Origin: Candidatus Sulfotelmatobacter sp.
Lineage (GTDB): Bacteria; Acidobacteriota; Terriglobia; Terriglobales; Acidobacteriaceae
Assembly: GCA_030049565.1 (NCBI GenBank)
Contig: JASIKQ010000518.1
Coordinates: 1 to 15,004 of the forward strand
Direction of reading: 5' to 3'
Length of the DNA: 15,004 nt
Below are positions 1 to 7,896 of this stretch, one piece after another. Under the pieces are notes generated by a model, which saw only the letters and a list, made by a program, of their open reading frames with translations, was not told the DNA's origin and did not search any database. The first letter of the stretch is position 1; the number at the start of each line of letters is the position of its first letter. The position numbers were made by a program, and so were the translations under genes.

Positions 1-1211
1 GCAGTGATTGAGAGCTTCTCCTGCTCGCTGACGCGATCGCGTAACTCGAAAGCTCTCCCGAGTGATGCGCGCGCCAATTCGTCTTCGCCTGTGTCACCAT
101 AGGCCCTGGCTTCTCCAACATAAGCAAGTGCGAAGTTCGCATCGAACTCGATTGCCCGTTTGAAGAACGGCAAAGCGCCCCCCGCGTTGAGCTTTTCTTC
201 TTCAATGACCCCCGCAGTGTAGGCCTTCAATGCATCCAGAGATGGGGTAGTCGCCTGCAGCACTGGAGTGTCGTACTTTTCCACCAGAGCGAGTGATTCT
301 CCAAGCCTGGAACGCAGTTGGGAAGCCAGGCCGCCGAGCGCGGCAAGAACACGCTCCTTGCTCTCGACTTCGATTTCGGCGCGGGCTAGGACGGTGCCGG
401 TGCTGCAATTTGTCGCATTCAGGTCGATCACGTAATGAACGCCCAAGGTTGTGATGCCGCCCTGCACAACTGCATTGGTGCCCTGGCGTTTGCAAACCTC
501 TTGGGCGACTTTACCAACGAGACGCTCATCTGGGGATCGACCCATGAAGCGGAGCGTTTCGCGAGTCTGCTGATCAGGTACCAGACTGAGGAACGGCGAT
601 TGCTGAAGCTGCACTGCCAGAGCCTGCTTCAATGTGTCATCGAAAACGGGCTCGCCGGTGCGATTGTCGAAGTCGGCCAGCACGACCGTGTCCATGTCGG
701 TCAACGGACGCGTGAAGTGCTGCTTCGTATGTTGCGAATCCACCACCACCGGCCCTCGATTCCGGGTTAAGGCGGTCAACGCCAGCGCGGCACCGATGAC
801 CAACACCGCAAGCGCGCTCAGCCACACATTTCGATTTGCCTGCCATGCCCCTCGGGCCTCAACCTTGCCGTTTGCACATTCCCGCACATCCGCCACGAAG
901 CGATAGCCGCGGCGTGGCACGGTTTCGATGTATTTCGACCCAGCACTGCGGTTCTCTCCCAGCACCTTTCGCAGCATCGAGACGTACTGCGTCAGATTGT
1001 TCTCTTCCACGCATGTTTCGGGCCATAGGCAACGCTGCAGTTCGTCCTTGGAGAGAAGCTTTCCCTGACGGCGCACCAGAATCACTAGCGCCTCAAACGC
1101 CTTGGGCGTAAGCGCAACCGGTTGCCCCTCTCGCCGTAACACATGCTCGCCGGGGTCGAGCACAAACGGCCCGAAGTGGTAAACCTTTTCGCGCTGTTGG
1201 GTTCCTGGCAT
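1..1211 (-). CDS. Winged-helix (CadC/OmpR-type) membrane regulator with TolB-like/TPR C-terminal region, partial
   Basis: This reading frame is open from the ATG at 1211 to the left edge, giving 403 residues with no stop. Residues about 11-107 form an OmpR/CadC-type winged helix (YHFGPFVLDPGEHVL, then LTPKAFEALVIL, and YIETVPRRGYRFVA as the wing). Residues about 130-148 are a hydrophobic transmembrane segment (VWLSALAVLVIGAALAL). The rest is extracytoplasmic: a TolB-N-like block starting TVVLADFDNRTGEPVFDD, then TPR-like helices (GGALPFFKRAIEFDANFALAY). Known family role: membrane-anchored one-component regulators whose outer domain senses a signal and whose winged helix binds DNA. The outer region is clearly homologous to the outer region of the kinase at 7987-11067. 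No good Shine-Dalgarno lies before the ATG; the start was chosen because the winged helix begins 10 residues later. The C-terminus is outside the window. The target genes are unknown; the divergent secreted-protein gene at 1411 is one candidate. Confidence 0.9.
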   Translation of the reverse strand, partial: MPGTQQREKVYHFGPFVLDPGEHVLRREGQPVALTPKAFEALVILVRRQGKLLSKDELQRCLWPETCVEENNLTQYVSMLRKVLGENRSAGSKYIETVPRRGYRFVADVRECANGKVEARGAWQANRNVWLSALAVLVIGAALALTALTRNRGPVVVDSQHTKQHFTRPLTDMDTVVLADFDNRTGEPVFDDTLKQALAVQLQQSPFLSLVPDQQTRETLRFMGRSPDERLVGKVAQEVCKRQGTNAVVQGGITTLGVHYVIDLNATNCSTGTVLARAEIEVESKERVLAALGGLASQLRSRLGESLALVEKYDTPVLQATTPSLDALKAYTAGVIEEEKLNAGGALPFFKRAIEFDANFALAYVGEARAYGDTGEDELARASLGRAFELRDRVSEQEKLSIT

Positions 1212-1238
1212 TCAGAATTTTTTCAGAAATATTTCAGA
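1211..1238. promoter_or_regulatory. Three TTCAGA direct repeats at 11-bp period (putative winged-helix operator)
   Basis: TTCAGA occurs at 1211-1216, 1222-1227 and 1233-1238, a spacing of exactly 11 bp each time, about one helical turn. The first copy overlaps the start codon of the winged-helix gene. OmpR/PhoB-type winged helices typically bind tandem direct repeats at 10-11 bp spacing, so an autoregulatory or divergent operator is a reasonable inference. Binding itself is not shown by the sequence. Confidence 0.5.
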
Positions 1239-1400
1239 GGACCTTAAGGACGAGCGCACTGGACTTGAAGGAATGTGTTCGCCCAGAGGCCAACTGGGGC
1301 CGAATTTTAGCTCCATTTTTGCGCAAATACAACGGTTTTGCAGGCTGTGGGGAATGCCCGTCCGGGCAACAACCGATGAGCCGAAGTGCTTTTTCGATGA

Positions 1401-1406
1401 GGGAGG
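1401..1406 (+). promoter_or_regulatory. Ribosome binding site that fixes the GloVer protein start
   Basis: GGGAGG lies four bases before the ATG at 1411. The frame is open further upstream to 1273, but only the 1411 start has this site and yields a normal signal peptide. Confidence 0.7.
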
Positions 1407-1410
1407 ATCC

Positions 1411-2841
1411 ATGCACCGAGACCGCAAGAACACTAGTGCTGACAACAGTTGCAGCGTTGTTCTGGTTTCCTGCGGCATTCTGCGGGCGATGCTCTCCATA
1501 GTGCTGCTGATCGCCCCTCAGCCAGCGCACGCGCAAACCGAAACTGTGCTCTACAGCTTCGGGAGCCAGAGTGGCGATGGCGTTTACCCCTATGCAGGCC
1601 TGATTGAGGACTCGAAGGGTAATTTTTACGGCACCACTTCCAATCTCGGCGCGAACGGCTTCGGCACGGTGTTTGAGTTGAGTCCAACACGCACAGAGAC
1701 GATACTCTACAACTTCCCGACCGCCCCCGGATCCCCTTTTGATTACTTCTTTGAGGGGACTCTGCTGATGGATAAAAAAGGCAATCTCTACGGCACTACA
1801 TACGATGGCGGGTACCCCGAGGGTGGCACGGTGTATGAGCTTGCTAAACCCGCGAAGAAAGGCGGCAGCTGGAGCGAAAGTTTGCTCTTCACTTTCGGGG
1901 GTGATCAAGGAGCGGTTGCCACGGGAGTAGTGCCCTACGCCGGCCTGATCATGGACAAAGAGGGCAACCTCTATAGCACCACGAATGCCGGCGGCGTGCC
2001 CGGCGGCGGGGGCACCGTTTTCGAAATGACTCCCTTGCCCGCGAGCGGGACTTGCCCAGCCGGCAGCTACAGCGACGAGACAGACTGGTGCGAGAACGAG
2101 CTTTACAGTTTCGGGGACAATAGCACTGACGGGATCTACCCCTACTCTAGTGTGATTACGGACAAGGACGGCAACCTCTACGGCACCGATTACGCTTATG
2201 GCTACTATTACGGAGGCTCGGTTTACGAACTAAGCCCAGTGCCTGCAAACGGAGTCTGCCCGCCAGGGACCACCGCGGGCAACAACTGGTGCGAAACCCT
2301 GCTCTATACTTTCGTGCCCGACTCCGCTGACGGGATCCACCCCTACGCGGGCGTAATCATGGATTCGAAGGGCAATCTCTACGGCACCACTTTCTGGGGC
2401 GCGGAAACCTTCACTTCCGCAAGCGGCTATGGCGCAGCTTACGAATTGAGTCCCATGCCGGAGGGCGGGTGCCCAGCCGGCAGCAGCACTAACGCCTACA
2501 GCGCGTGGTGCGAAACCATAATCTATACCTTTGGCAGCCAATCCGGGGATGGGGAGAACCCTTACGCAGGCCTGATTAGGGACTCGAAGGGCGATCTTTA
2601 TGGCACCACTTACAACGGGGGCGCGAACGGCTACGGCACGGTTTTCGAGCTCAGCCCACCCGCCAAGAAGGGAGATTCCTGGACCGAGACGATCCTCTAC
2701 AACTTCTGTTCCCAGCAGAGCTGCGTAGACGGAGGCAACCCTGTCGCCGGGCTGATCAGGGACAAAGAGGGCAACCTCTACGGCACCACGCAGTTTGGTG
2801 GCGCTAATGGTGAAGGCACTGTATTCAAGGTGACGCCGTAG
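1411..2841 (+). CDS. Secreted GloVer-type tandem-repeat protein, seven repeats
   Basis: The protein has 476 residues. A basic N-terminus and hydrophobic stretch (ILRAMLSIVLLI) end in PAHA before Gln42, a good signal peptidase I site. Seven repeats of about 45-70 residues follow, each with the pattern (E)xxLYxF...G..PYAGLI.D.KGNLYGTT..GG..G.GTVFELSP. This matches the acidobacterial 'choice-of-anchor tandem repeat GloVer-containing' family; seven such units suggest a seven-bladed beta-propeller, which is inference. The linkers after repeats 3, 4 and 5 carry a Cys pair of the form CPxG...WCE (C214/C227, C283/C294, C354/C367), probably disulfides outside the cell; C433/C438 sit in repeat 7. No C-terminal sorting or anchor segment is visible: the protein ends in the last repeat (GTVFKVTP). 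It is transcribed divergently from the winged-helix gene. The ligand and function are unknown. Confidence 0.88.
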   Translation: MHRDRKNTSADNSCSVVLVSCGILRAMLSIVLLIAPQPAHAQTETVLYSFGSQSGDGVYPYAGLIEDSKGNFYGTTSNLGANGFGTVFELSPTRTETILYNFPTAPGSPFDYFFEGTLLMDKKGNLYGTTYDGGYPEGGTVYELAKPAKKGGSWSESLLFTFGGDQGAVATGVVPYAGLIMDKEGNLYSTTNAGGVPGGGGTVFEMTPLPASGTCPAGSYSDETDWCENELYSFGDNSTDGIYPYSSVITDKDGNLYGTDYAYGYYYGGSVYELSPVPANGVCPPGTTAGNNWCETLLYTFVPDSADGIHPYAGVIMDSKGNLYGTTFWGAETFTSASGYGAAYELSPMPEGGCPAGSSTNAYSAWCETIIYTFGSQSGDGENPYAGLIRDSKGDLYGTTYNGGANGYGTVFELSPPAKKGDSWTETILYNFCSQQSCVDGGNPVAGLIRDKEGNLYGTTQFGGANGEGTVFKVTP

Positions 2842-2937
2842 GAGGCCGGAGGACCGAAGTCAGAGTGCACAAGTAAATGAAACTTTGTGGTCCCTCTCAT
2901 CCTGCGAAAGGAAATTCAGACAAGAGGCAATATCACT

Positions 2938-3411
2938 ATGCGAACGATGAAGATAACGATGCTGGTTGTCATTGTGGCCGGAGCCCTGACGGTTGCCGGA
3001 TCCCACTTGAATCTTGTCTCCCGTGCCCAAGCTAATCGCGGTTGCAGTTTGCAGACCTTGCACGGAACTTACGCCGGCGTTTGGACCGGACTTATCAATC
3101 CGGGACCTCCGCCCCAAAACCCGCAGCCGATGGGCGGCTTTCTGCCCTACGACGGCTTGGAAGTGAGCCATTGGGACGGCACAGGCAATTTCTCGGCATC
3201 CGACGTCTTTGCCGTTGGAGGCACACCCGCTCAACCCGCGATTGACAGCGGCACCTACACGGTGAATCCCAATTGCACGGGCACACTTACGTTGACGAAT
3301 GGACTAACTTTCGACTTCGTTATTGTCCCCAGTGGAGGTCAGATCCTGTTCGCCGAAACCGATGGGAATCCAACGGTAGTGACCGAAACCCGAATGGACG
3401 GTCACGACTAA
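2938..3411 (+). CDS. Small secreted protein of unknown function
   Basis: The protein has 157 residues. The ATG at 2938 is preceded by AGAGG about ten bases upstream. It gives a signal peptide (MRTMKITMLVVIVAGALTVAG... ending SRAQA). A GTG at 2887 in the same frame would add 17 residues before the signal peptide and is less likely. The mature part starts NRGCSLQTLHGTYAGVWTG and contains GTYTVNPNCTGTLTLTNG, a pattern seen in small secreted proteins of Acidobacteria and Cyanobacteria. Two cysteines (in NRGC and NPNC) could pair. The gene lies 96 bases behind the GloVer gene on the same strand, so co-transcription is possible, and no terminator is visible between them. The protein looks mostly beta-stranded with no catalytic motif that I recognise. 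Confidence 0.72.
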   Translation: MRTMKITMLVVIVAGALTVAGSHLNLVSRAQANRGCSLQTLHGTYAGVWTGLINPGPPPQNPQPMGGFLPYDGLEVSHWDGTGNFSASDVFAVGGTPAQPAIDSGTYTVNPNCTGTLTLTNGLTFDFVIVPSGGQILFAETDGNPTVVTETRMDGHD

Positions 3412-3438
3412 AATACACCGCCTTCGACTGCGGGTCAG

Positions 3439-3522
3439 GATGCCGTTCGCGGCCGCGCCGGGCAGCACATCCTGAAGCAAGCCAAAGCGGAGTACGCGAG
3501 ACCTAATAGTCAACTGCCGTAA
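3439..3522 (+). pseudogene. Relic of a kinase-TPR gene 3' end (plus orientation)
   Basis: In frame from 3469 the sequence reads [11 protein letters not shown] and then drifts to a stop at 3520-3522. The last residues of the kinase at 7987-11067 are [13 protein letters not shown]. The nucleotide match is close over about 30 bases and continues downstream into TCAACTGCCG and ACCAG...CGATAGC, which also lie behind the intact kinase gene. This is therefore a fragment of a duplicated kinase tail and its 3' flank, not a gene. Confidence 0.6.
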
Positions 3523-3554
3523 CCAGTCGCGATAGCGCTCATTGAGGTCAAAAC

Positions 3555-3671
3555 GTGCTATCGCCTGGTTACGTAAATCGAGAATCTGTGGTCACCTCAA
3601 TCCAAAGGTTGCTCGTCGAATTGTTGCAGCTTCGCGTACTCGGTTTTGGCTTGCTTCAGAAGGCTGGTTCT
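3555..3671 (-). pseudogene. Relic of a kinase-TPR gene 3' end plus 3' flank (minus orientation)
   Basis: On the minus strand the frame reads SLLKQAKTEYAKLQQFDEQP and stops at 3599-3597. This again matches the C-terminus of the kinase at 7987-11067. The remainder to 3555 (CACAGATTCTC, then ACCAGGCGATAGCAC on the minus strand) matches the region 7897-7986 behind that kinase. Together with the plus-oriented relic it forms a head-to-head inverted pair; the inner arms, at about 3521-3538 and 3556-3572, are complementary. Confidence 0.62.
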
Positions 3672-3726
3672 TAAACACTAGGACAGAACCCTGCCGGACG
3701 CGTGCCTTGAGCTGGGGAGCTTCAGG

Positions 3727-6345
3727 CTATGGCAAATCCAAGTCCAATGCGTAGATTTCGTCGGTGCTCAAATTTCTTACAAACAGCGCAGATCCGTCTG
3801 GGGTAAGACCGCTCCATGGACCGACGGGGCTGAAGTATCGCGGCAGGTCTTTCAGATCAATAAGTGATTCTGATTGAGTATTTCCCAGGCGCACCCGCCG
3901 AAAACTAGGCTGACTGGTCGCGACCCTATCGAAATAAACGTATCGTCCGTCCCACGACCATGTCGGAAATCCGATGGCCCCGGGCTCATCGATCCAATCA
4001 GACCACCTCTGATTCTTCAAATCGTACAGCAAGAGTCTCTTTGAATCTTCGCTCAGGGCAAGAATGTGCGCCCCATCTGGGGACCAACGAGGGCTAAATA
4101 CGTTTTCCGAGCTGGGAATTACCGAAATCTGGTGTGTCGCTACGTCGAGAAGGTTAATTTCCATCTTCTCGGTGCTGCCGGTGGCCGGGATTCGGCCAAA
4201 AACGAGCTGTTTGCTGTCCGGCGACCAAGTGGGATCTGCCTGGTTCAGGCTGTCCGGGCAGGCCTCCTTTGGGGCGCCACCGTCAGCCGAAAGCAGGAAA
4301 ATCCGCCAAGGCTTTCCGCGCTCCTCATCAACGAATGCTATTTTAGTCCCCTCAGGCGACCATCGGGGCAAGACCGCATTTATAGGAGGGTATGTGAGTT
4401 GGACGCGTTCGCTTCCATCGACGCGAGATTTCCAGAGCGATCCGTCCGGGTAAGAAACATACACTATCCACTTTCCGTCGCGAGAGAAATCGAGTTCGCC
4501 AGCTGAAATTCCCGACAAGTACGGAATGAATTGATGCGAGCTGGCGTCGTAATGGACTAGTTCCGCGCGATGATCAAACCCGTCGACATACAATTTGCGG
4601 GGGTCCGGGCTCGGAGCCATTTGGCCCCAGGATAAAGGTCCGGTGGCCAGCTTGACCGGCAGAGTGGAGTGCCGGCATAAGATTCCCGCGCATTCGCGCG
4701 AAGCCCAGACTTCCCATAGCGGGCCGTTCTGCGCCAGGAAGAAATAATAACGGCCGTCGACCGTCCAAACGCCGTCATGCTCTGATAAGGAGCCCTGCCA
4801 TTCAGGGAAAACACGATGCAGATCAGTGCCGTCGACGCGAATCTCCCAGATCGAACCCGCGTTCTCGCGAACCAAAGTAAATCTGATGCGGCGGCCGTCC
4901 GGGGAAAATCGAGCGTAATGGGCCCTGCCGGGCAGAGTTATTAGCTTATGTGCGTTGCTTCCGTCGGCGCGGGCCAGAAAGAGGTCCGTTCCCTGCGCGA
5001 AGAGCAGCTGCCGACCATCGGGGGACCATGTTGCCCAGTGGCCGACCACCTCGGGCAAGCGGCGCGGAGCTCCGGTAGGCAGCGGCAGCGTCCAGCCTTG
5101 ACGTTCCCTCTCAGTTTGGATGCCTGAGAACACAAGCAGCTGGCTGTGGTCGGGAGAAATGTCGCTAGGATAAACGTCAGCAAACGGCGTTGGCAGCTCC
5201 GACGTCTCTCCGCCGGCAACCGAGGCCTGCATGATAAAACTATTTGCCACTTTTCTCTCGGACATATAAAGCCGCAACCCGTCGGTGAAAATCTGAATTT
5301 TGGGAACCCCGTCATGCGTAATTTGGGTTGTTGTCAAGACCCGAGGGGGGGAAACTGGCCACCTTAACCAGCCGATTGCGGCCAGCAAAAGAATGGCGGC
5401 TGAGATCGGTACTACGATCTTCCATCTTTTTGAGCTTGAAAAGGCATGCCCCGGAACGGACGCACTCGAGATCGAAGCTGCTGAGGCCGTGTCTCTCTTG
5501 AGGCGTTGCAGGTCGGTGCGAACGTCGGAAGCGTGCTGGTAACGCAGATCGCGTTCTTTCTCCAGGCACTTGCTGACGATCTCGTCGAGCTTGGGAGGAA
5601 TCTCCGGATTGATTCGCGACGCAGGCGCTGGAGTTCCGTCCAGAATCGATTTGAAGATTACGCCTGAACTTTCGCCGCGAAATGGCAGCTGGCCCGTTGC
5701 CATCTCGTAAAGAACTGCGCCGAACGAAAACAAATCTGTTCGTGCATCGAGTTCTTTGGCCCGCACCTGTTCGGGCGACATGTAGGCAATCGTGCCCACA
5801 GCCTGGCCGGGACTGGTCACGTGTTCCTCCATTGTCGAAGCCGCAGTTGGGCTATCGGGTGCAATGTTCAGCGGACCCGTTACTTTGGCCAGGCCGAAGT
5901 CGAGAATCTTGGCATGGCCGCGCTTGGTGACGAAAATATTTGCCGGCTTGATGTCGCGATGCACAATACCGGCAGTATGAGCAGCATCGAGGGCGTCGGC
6001 AATTTCGATGGCTGGCGAGAGAATCTCTTCGGTTTTCATCGGGCGCCCGGCGATTTTGTGCTTCAGCGTCAGGCCGTCGAGAAATTCCATCACGATGAAT
6101 GACTCATTGCCGCTCTTGCCGATCTCGTGGATGGTGCAGATGTTGGGATGATTCAAGGCAGACGCGGCGCGGGCTTCGCGGCGGAAGCGTTCTAGAGCTT
6201 GCGGATCGTGAGCAACATCGTCGGGGAGGAATTTCAAAGCGACGAAGCGGCCGAGTTCGAGATCTTCGGCTTTGTAAACTACACCCATCCCACCGCCGCC
6301 CAGCTTCTCGATGATGCGGTAGTGCGAGATGGTCTGGCCGATCAT
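3727..6345 (-). CDS. Hanks-type Ser/Thr protein kinase with TM segment and PD40/TolB-like beta-propeller region
   Basis: The protein has 872 residues. The kinase domain lies at about 9-280 with all key residues: glycine loop GGGGMG (16-21), K38 (VALK), E57, HRDIKPAN (129-136), DFG (149-151) and the MSPEQ motif near 190. It should be catalytically active. One transmembrane helix lies at about 309-328 ([20 protein letters not shown]). The remaining ~540 residues contain repeated PD40/WD40-like TolB strands such as [50 protein letters not shown] and [12 protein letters not shown], a beta-propeller expected outside the membrane. The family is abundant in Acidobacteria and probably couples an external ligand to cytoplasmic phosphorylation; the substrate is unknown. 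The start [15 protein letters not shown] is supported by an almost identical relic start at 12395. Upstream lies only a weak AAG-type ribosome site. The kinase domain is closely similar to that of the kinase at 7987-11067, so the two are paralogues. Confidence 0.93.
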   Translation of the reverse strand: MIGQTISHYRIIEKLGGGGMGVVYKAEDLELGRFVALKFLPDDVAHDPQALERFRREARAASALNHPNICTIHEIGKSGNESFIVMEFLDGLTLKHKIAGRPMKTEEILSPAIEIADALDAAHTAGIVHRDIKPANIFVTKRGHAKILDFGLAKVTGPLNIAPDSPTAASTMEEHVTSPGQAVGTIAYMSPEQVRAKELDARTDLFSFGAVLYEMATGQLPFRGESSGVIFKSILDGTPAPASRINPEIPPKLDEIVSKCLEKERDLRYQHASDVRTDLQRLKRDTASAASISSASVPGHAFSSSKRWKIVVPISAAILLLAAIGWLRWPVSPPRVLTTTQITHDGVPKIQIFTDGLRLYMSERKVANSFIMQASVAGGETSELPTPFADVYPSDISPDHSQLLVFSGIQTERERQGWTLPLPTGAPRRLPEVVGHWATWSPDGRQLLFAQGTDLFLARADGSNAHKLITLPGRAHYARFSPDGRRIRFTLVRENAGSIWEIRVDGTDLHRVFPEWQGSLSEHDGVWTVDGRYYFFLAQNGPLWEVWASRECAGILCRHSTLPVKLATGPLSWGQMAPSPDPRKLYVDGFDHRAELVHYDASSHQFIPYLSGISAGELDFSRDGKWIVYVSYPDGSLWKSRVDGSERVQLTYPPINAVLPRWSPEGTKIAFVDEERGKPWRIFLLSADGGAPKEACPDSLNQADPTWSPDSKQLVFGRIPATGSTEKMEINLLDVATHQISVIPSSENVFSPRWSPDGAHILALSEDSKRLLLYDLKNQRWSDWIDEPGAIGFPTWSWDGRYVYFDRVATSQPSFRRVRLGNTQSESLIDLKDLPRYFSPVGPWSGLTPDGSALFVRNLSTDEIYALDLDLP

Positions 6346-6559
6346 TGGGCTGAAATCTTAGGACTGGCGGCAGGGCAAGTCAATGAAGGCGGAGAAGCTA
6401 GTGGCATCTCGCTCGGATGGTTGGTGAAAATGTATGGTCCGCCGCCGGACTGCAAGAGGTTTGAAGTTGGCGAAGGGACAGTCCGCGTAAATGTATCCGG
6501 CCTCTTAGTGGAGAATCGCTCTCCGGGCACTTGATGATGATCCGCACGTGTCGGTCCTT
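6346..6559 (-). promoter_or_regulatory. Upstream region of the PD40 kinase
   Basis: There is no gene here. The first ~60 bases upstream of the kinase start resemble the sequence upstream of the kinase relic at 12395 (shared TTAGG, CAAGTCAA-like and TCTCGCTCG blocks in the same order), so the flank was duplicated with the gene start. A weak hairpin with 5-bp stem lies at 6437-6450. No clear -35/-10 pair was found. Confidence 0.4.
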
Positions 6560-6747
6560 ATAAATCCCTCGGTCACCAGGGACACATTTTCGCCAGCAGG
6601 TTTTCCGGCACGCCGTTGGGCTGTTCTTTCGTCTCCTTCTCTTCTCCGCAGACTTTGGCAGAAGTTACTTCAAAGCTTCGTCGTCGTGGCGGTGGAAAAG
6701 TGGAAAGCGTTTTGTGCTTTCCAAGCGCAGCGTCTTTTCCATGGCCA
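6560..6747 (-). ncRNA. Candidate bridge-RNA region of the IS110/IS1111 element
   Basis: This is noncoding DNA directly behind the transposase stop, where IS1111-type elements encode their bridge RNA. It contains a perfect 8-bp hairpin at 6701-6723 (TGGAAAGC, loop of seven bases, GCTTTCCA). I cannot fold the whole region or assign donor and target loops by eye. The call rests on position and one hairpin. Confidence 0.3.
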
Positions 6748-7782
6748 TCAAGCGGCCACCGGCTGCAACGGCTGATGGCGATAGTCTTTACCAGTGGATA
6801 GCACGGCCCAAGCGATGCGCGCCAGCTTGTTAGCGATGGCGACCACAACTTTGTTGCGCGGAGCACGCTGGGCCAGCCGGTGCACCCACTGCCCGAATCC
6901 CCCGGTGTCGTATTTCACGCGAAACAATACCGAGCGAGCACCGTGGATCAACATACGACGCAGATAGACGTTGCCGCGCTTGCTGATGCCGTACAGTTTC
7001 TGCTTGCCTCCGGTAGAGTACTGCCGTGGCACAACCCCAACCCAAGCTGCGAAGTCGCGTCCGCGACGAAACGCAGCCCCATTGCCGATAGCAGCCACGG
7101 TGGCGGTGGAGACCAGCGGGCCGAAGCCTGGGATCTGGCGGAGTTGCCGGCAGCGCGCATCCTCCTTACTGATGCGTTCAATCTCGTCGGTGATTGCCTC
7201 GACGTCGGTCTCGATCTGTTTCCACTCCTGCCACAGCCGGTCCAGCAGCCAGCGCAGTCGCGCGCTCAGGTTTTGCTCGGCATCTTCGATGACTGTGGGG
7301 AGATTCTTGCGGAGGTGGATGGACGCAGCTGGGAAGGTGATGCCACGTTCCAGCAGGAATCCACGGATCTCGTTGATGAGCGCAGTGCGACGCTGCACCA
7401 GCCGATCCCGCACGCGGTGCATAGCCTGCCAGTCGAGTTGCTCCTGTGTCTTGAGCTGGGCAAAGCGCATGTTCTGCTTGGTCACAGCTTCAGCAATCGC
7501 TTCGGCATCGAGGAAGTCATTCTTGTTCGACTTCCGATAAGGCTTCACAAACTGCGCCGGGATGAGTCGCACCTGGTGCCCCTGCTCGCGCAGCGCGCCT
7601 CCCAGGAAGTGCGAACCCGCGCATGCCTCCAGGCCGATTAAAGATGACGGCAGGTTGGCGGTGTAGGCCAGCAACTGCGAGCGGGAGAATTTTTTACGGA
7701 GCAGAACCTTGTTGTGCTCTCCTAATGCAACCAGGTGAAAGGTGGTCTTTCCGAGATCGATGCCGATGGATGCGATGTGCAT
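6748..7782 (-). CDS. IS110-family (IS1111-like) DEDD transposase/recombinase
   Basis: The protein has 344 residues, the usual length. The N-terminal RuvC-like DEDD domain has D9 (GIDLGK), E52 (GLEACAG), D89 and D92 (NKNDFLDAEAI). A coiled-coil linker follows at about 110-210. The C-terminal Tnp domain (transposase_20 type) starts at IPGFGPLVSTA (217-227) and carries the conserved serine S256 in VPRQYSTGGK, the nucleophile position in IS110-type recombinases. All key residues are present, so it may be active. The ATG at 7782 follows GGGAGG seven bases upstream, a strong ribosome site. In this family the enzyme is guided by a structured noncoding (bridge) RNA encoded in the element, downstream of the gene in IS1111-type members. 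The gene lies between two kinase genes on the same strand and interrupts neither. Confidence 0.93.
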   Translation of the reverse strand: MHIASIGIDLGKTTFHLVALGEHNKVLLRKKFSRSQLLAYTANLPSSLIGLEACAGSHFLGGALREQGHQVRLIPAQFVKPYRKSNKNDFLDAEAIAEAVTKQNMRFAQLKTQEQLDWQAMHRVRDRLVQRRTALINEIRGFLLERGITFPAASIHLRKNLPTVIEDAEQNLSARLRWLLDRLWQEWKQIETDVEAITDEIERISKEDARCRQLRQIPGFGPLVSTATVAAIGNGAAFRRGRDFAAWVGVVPRQYSTGGKQKLYGISKRGNVYLRRMLIHGARSVLFRVKYDTGGFGQWVHRLAQRAPRNKVVVAIANKLARIAWAVLSTGKDYRHQPLQPVAA

Positions 7783-7806
7783 ACGATGATCCTCCCAAAT
7801 GGAACT

Positions 7807-7826
7807 GCCGAGTTATCCTACTCGGC
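7807..7826 (-). promoter_or_regulatory. Hairpin upstream of the transposase ribosome binding site
   Basis: GCCGAGT (7807-7813) and ACTCGGC (7820-7826) form a perfect 7-bp stem with a six-base loop. It sits ten bases upstream of the GGGAGG site, in the likely transposase leader. It could limit translation of the transposase from read-through transcripts, as in other IS elements, or be part of the IS end; both are inference. Confidence 0.4.
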
Positions 7827-7896
7827 GGCGGACCATCTCATTAATCCCCATAGCACTCACCGACCTTCAAAAAAGGCGAAGAGACGGCGCAAGCTT

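Larger units (their letters stand above)
3412..3726. other. Gene-free interval holding inverted kinase-tail relics
   Basis: There is no intact gene between the small secreted protein and the first kinase. The interval holds the two relics annotated separately, joined by an inner inverted repeat (GTAACCAG...GATAGC against GCTATCGCCTGGTTAC). The stretch 3672-3726, directly behind the kinase stop, shows nothing recognisable. No T-rich intrinsic terminator is evident for either converging gene, although the inverted repeat could stop transcription from both sides. Confidence 0.6.
6560..7896 (-). mobile_element. IS110-family insertion sequence, IS1111-like (ends approximate)
   Basis: The element contains one intact DEDD transposase (6748-7782) with noncoding DNA on both sides, about 190 bases downstream and 115 bases upstream. 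The longer noncoding part on the downstream side and the protein type (SNKND..DAEAI, VPRQYSTGGK, GISKRGNVYLRRMLIHGARS) point to the IS1111 subgroup. Size would be about 1.3 kb, usual for the family. The right limit is set by the kinase-tail module, which resumes at 7897. The left limit is a guess from where the kinase upstream region seems to end. These elements lack conventional terminal inverted repeats, so the true ends cannot be fixed from one copy. Confidence 0.55.

Noticed and set aside
1234..1908. Minus-strand open frame of 224 codons
   Set aside because: It overlaps the GloVer gene antisense, shows no recognisable domain, and its length is explained by the repetitive codon pattern of the opposite strand.
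3519..3577. Inverted repeat as an intrinsic terminator
   Set aside because: The arms are explained as parts of two inverted kinase-tail relics and there is no T tract on either side.
6571..6586. Near-palindrome CCCTCGGTCACCAGGG as an IS end or target site
   Set aside because: The inner part cannot form a real hairpin and no matching sequence was found at the other side of the element.
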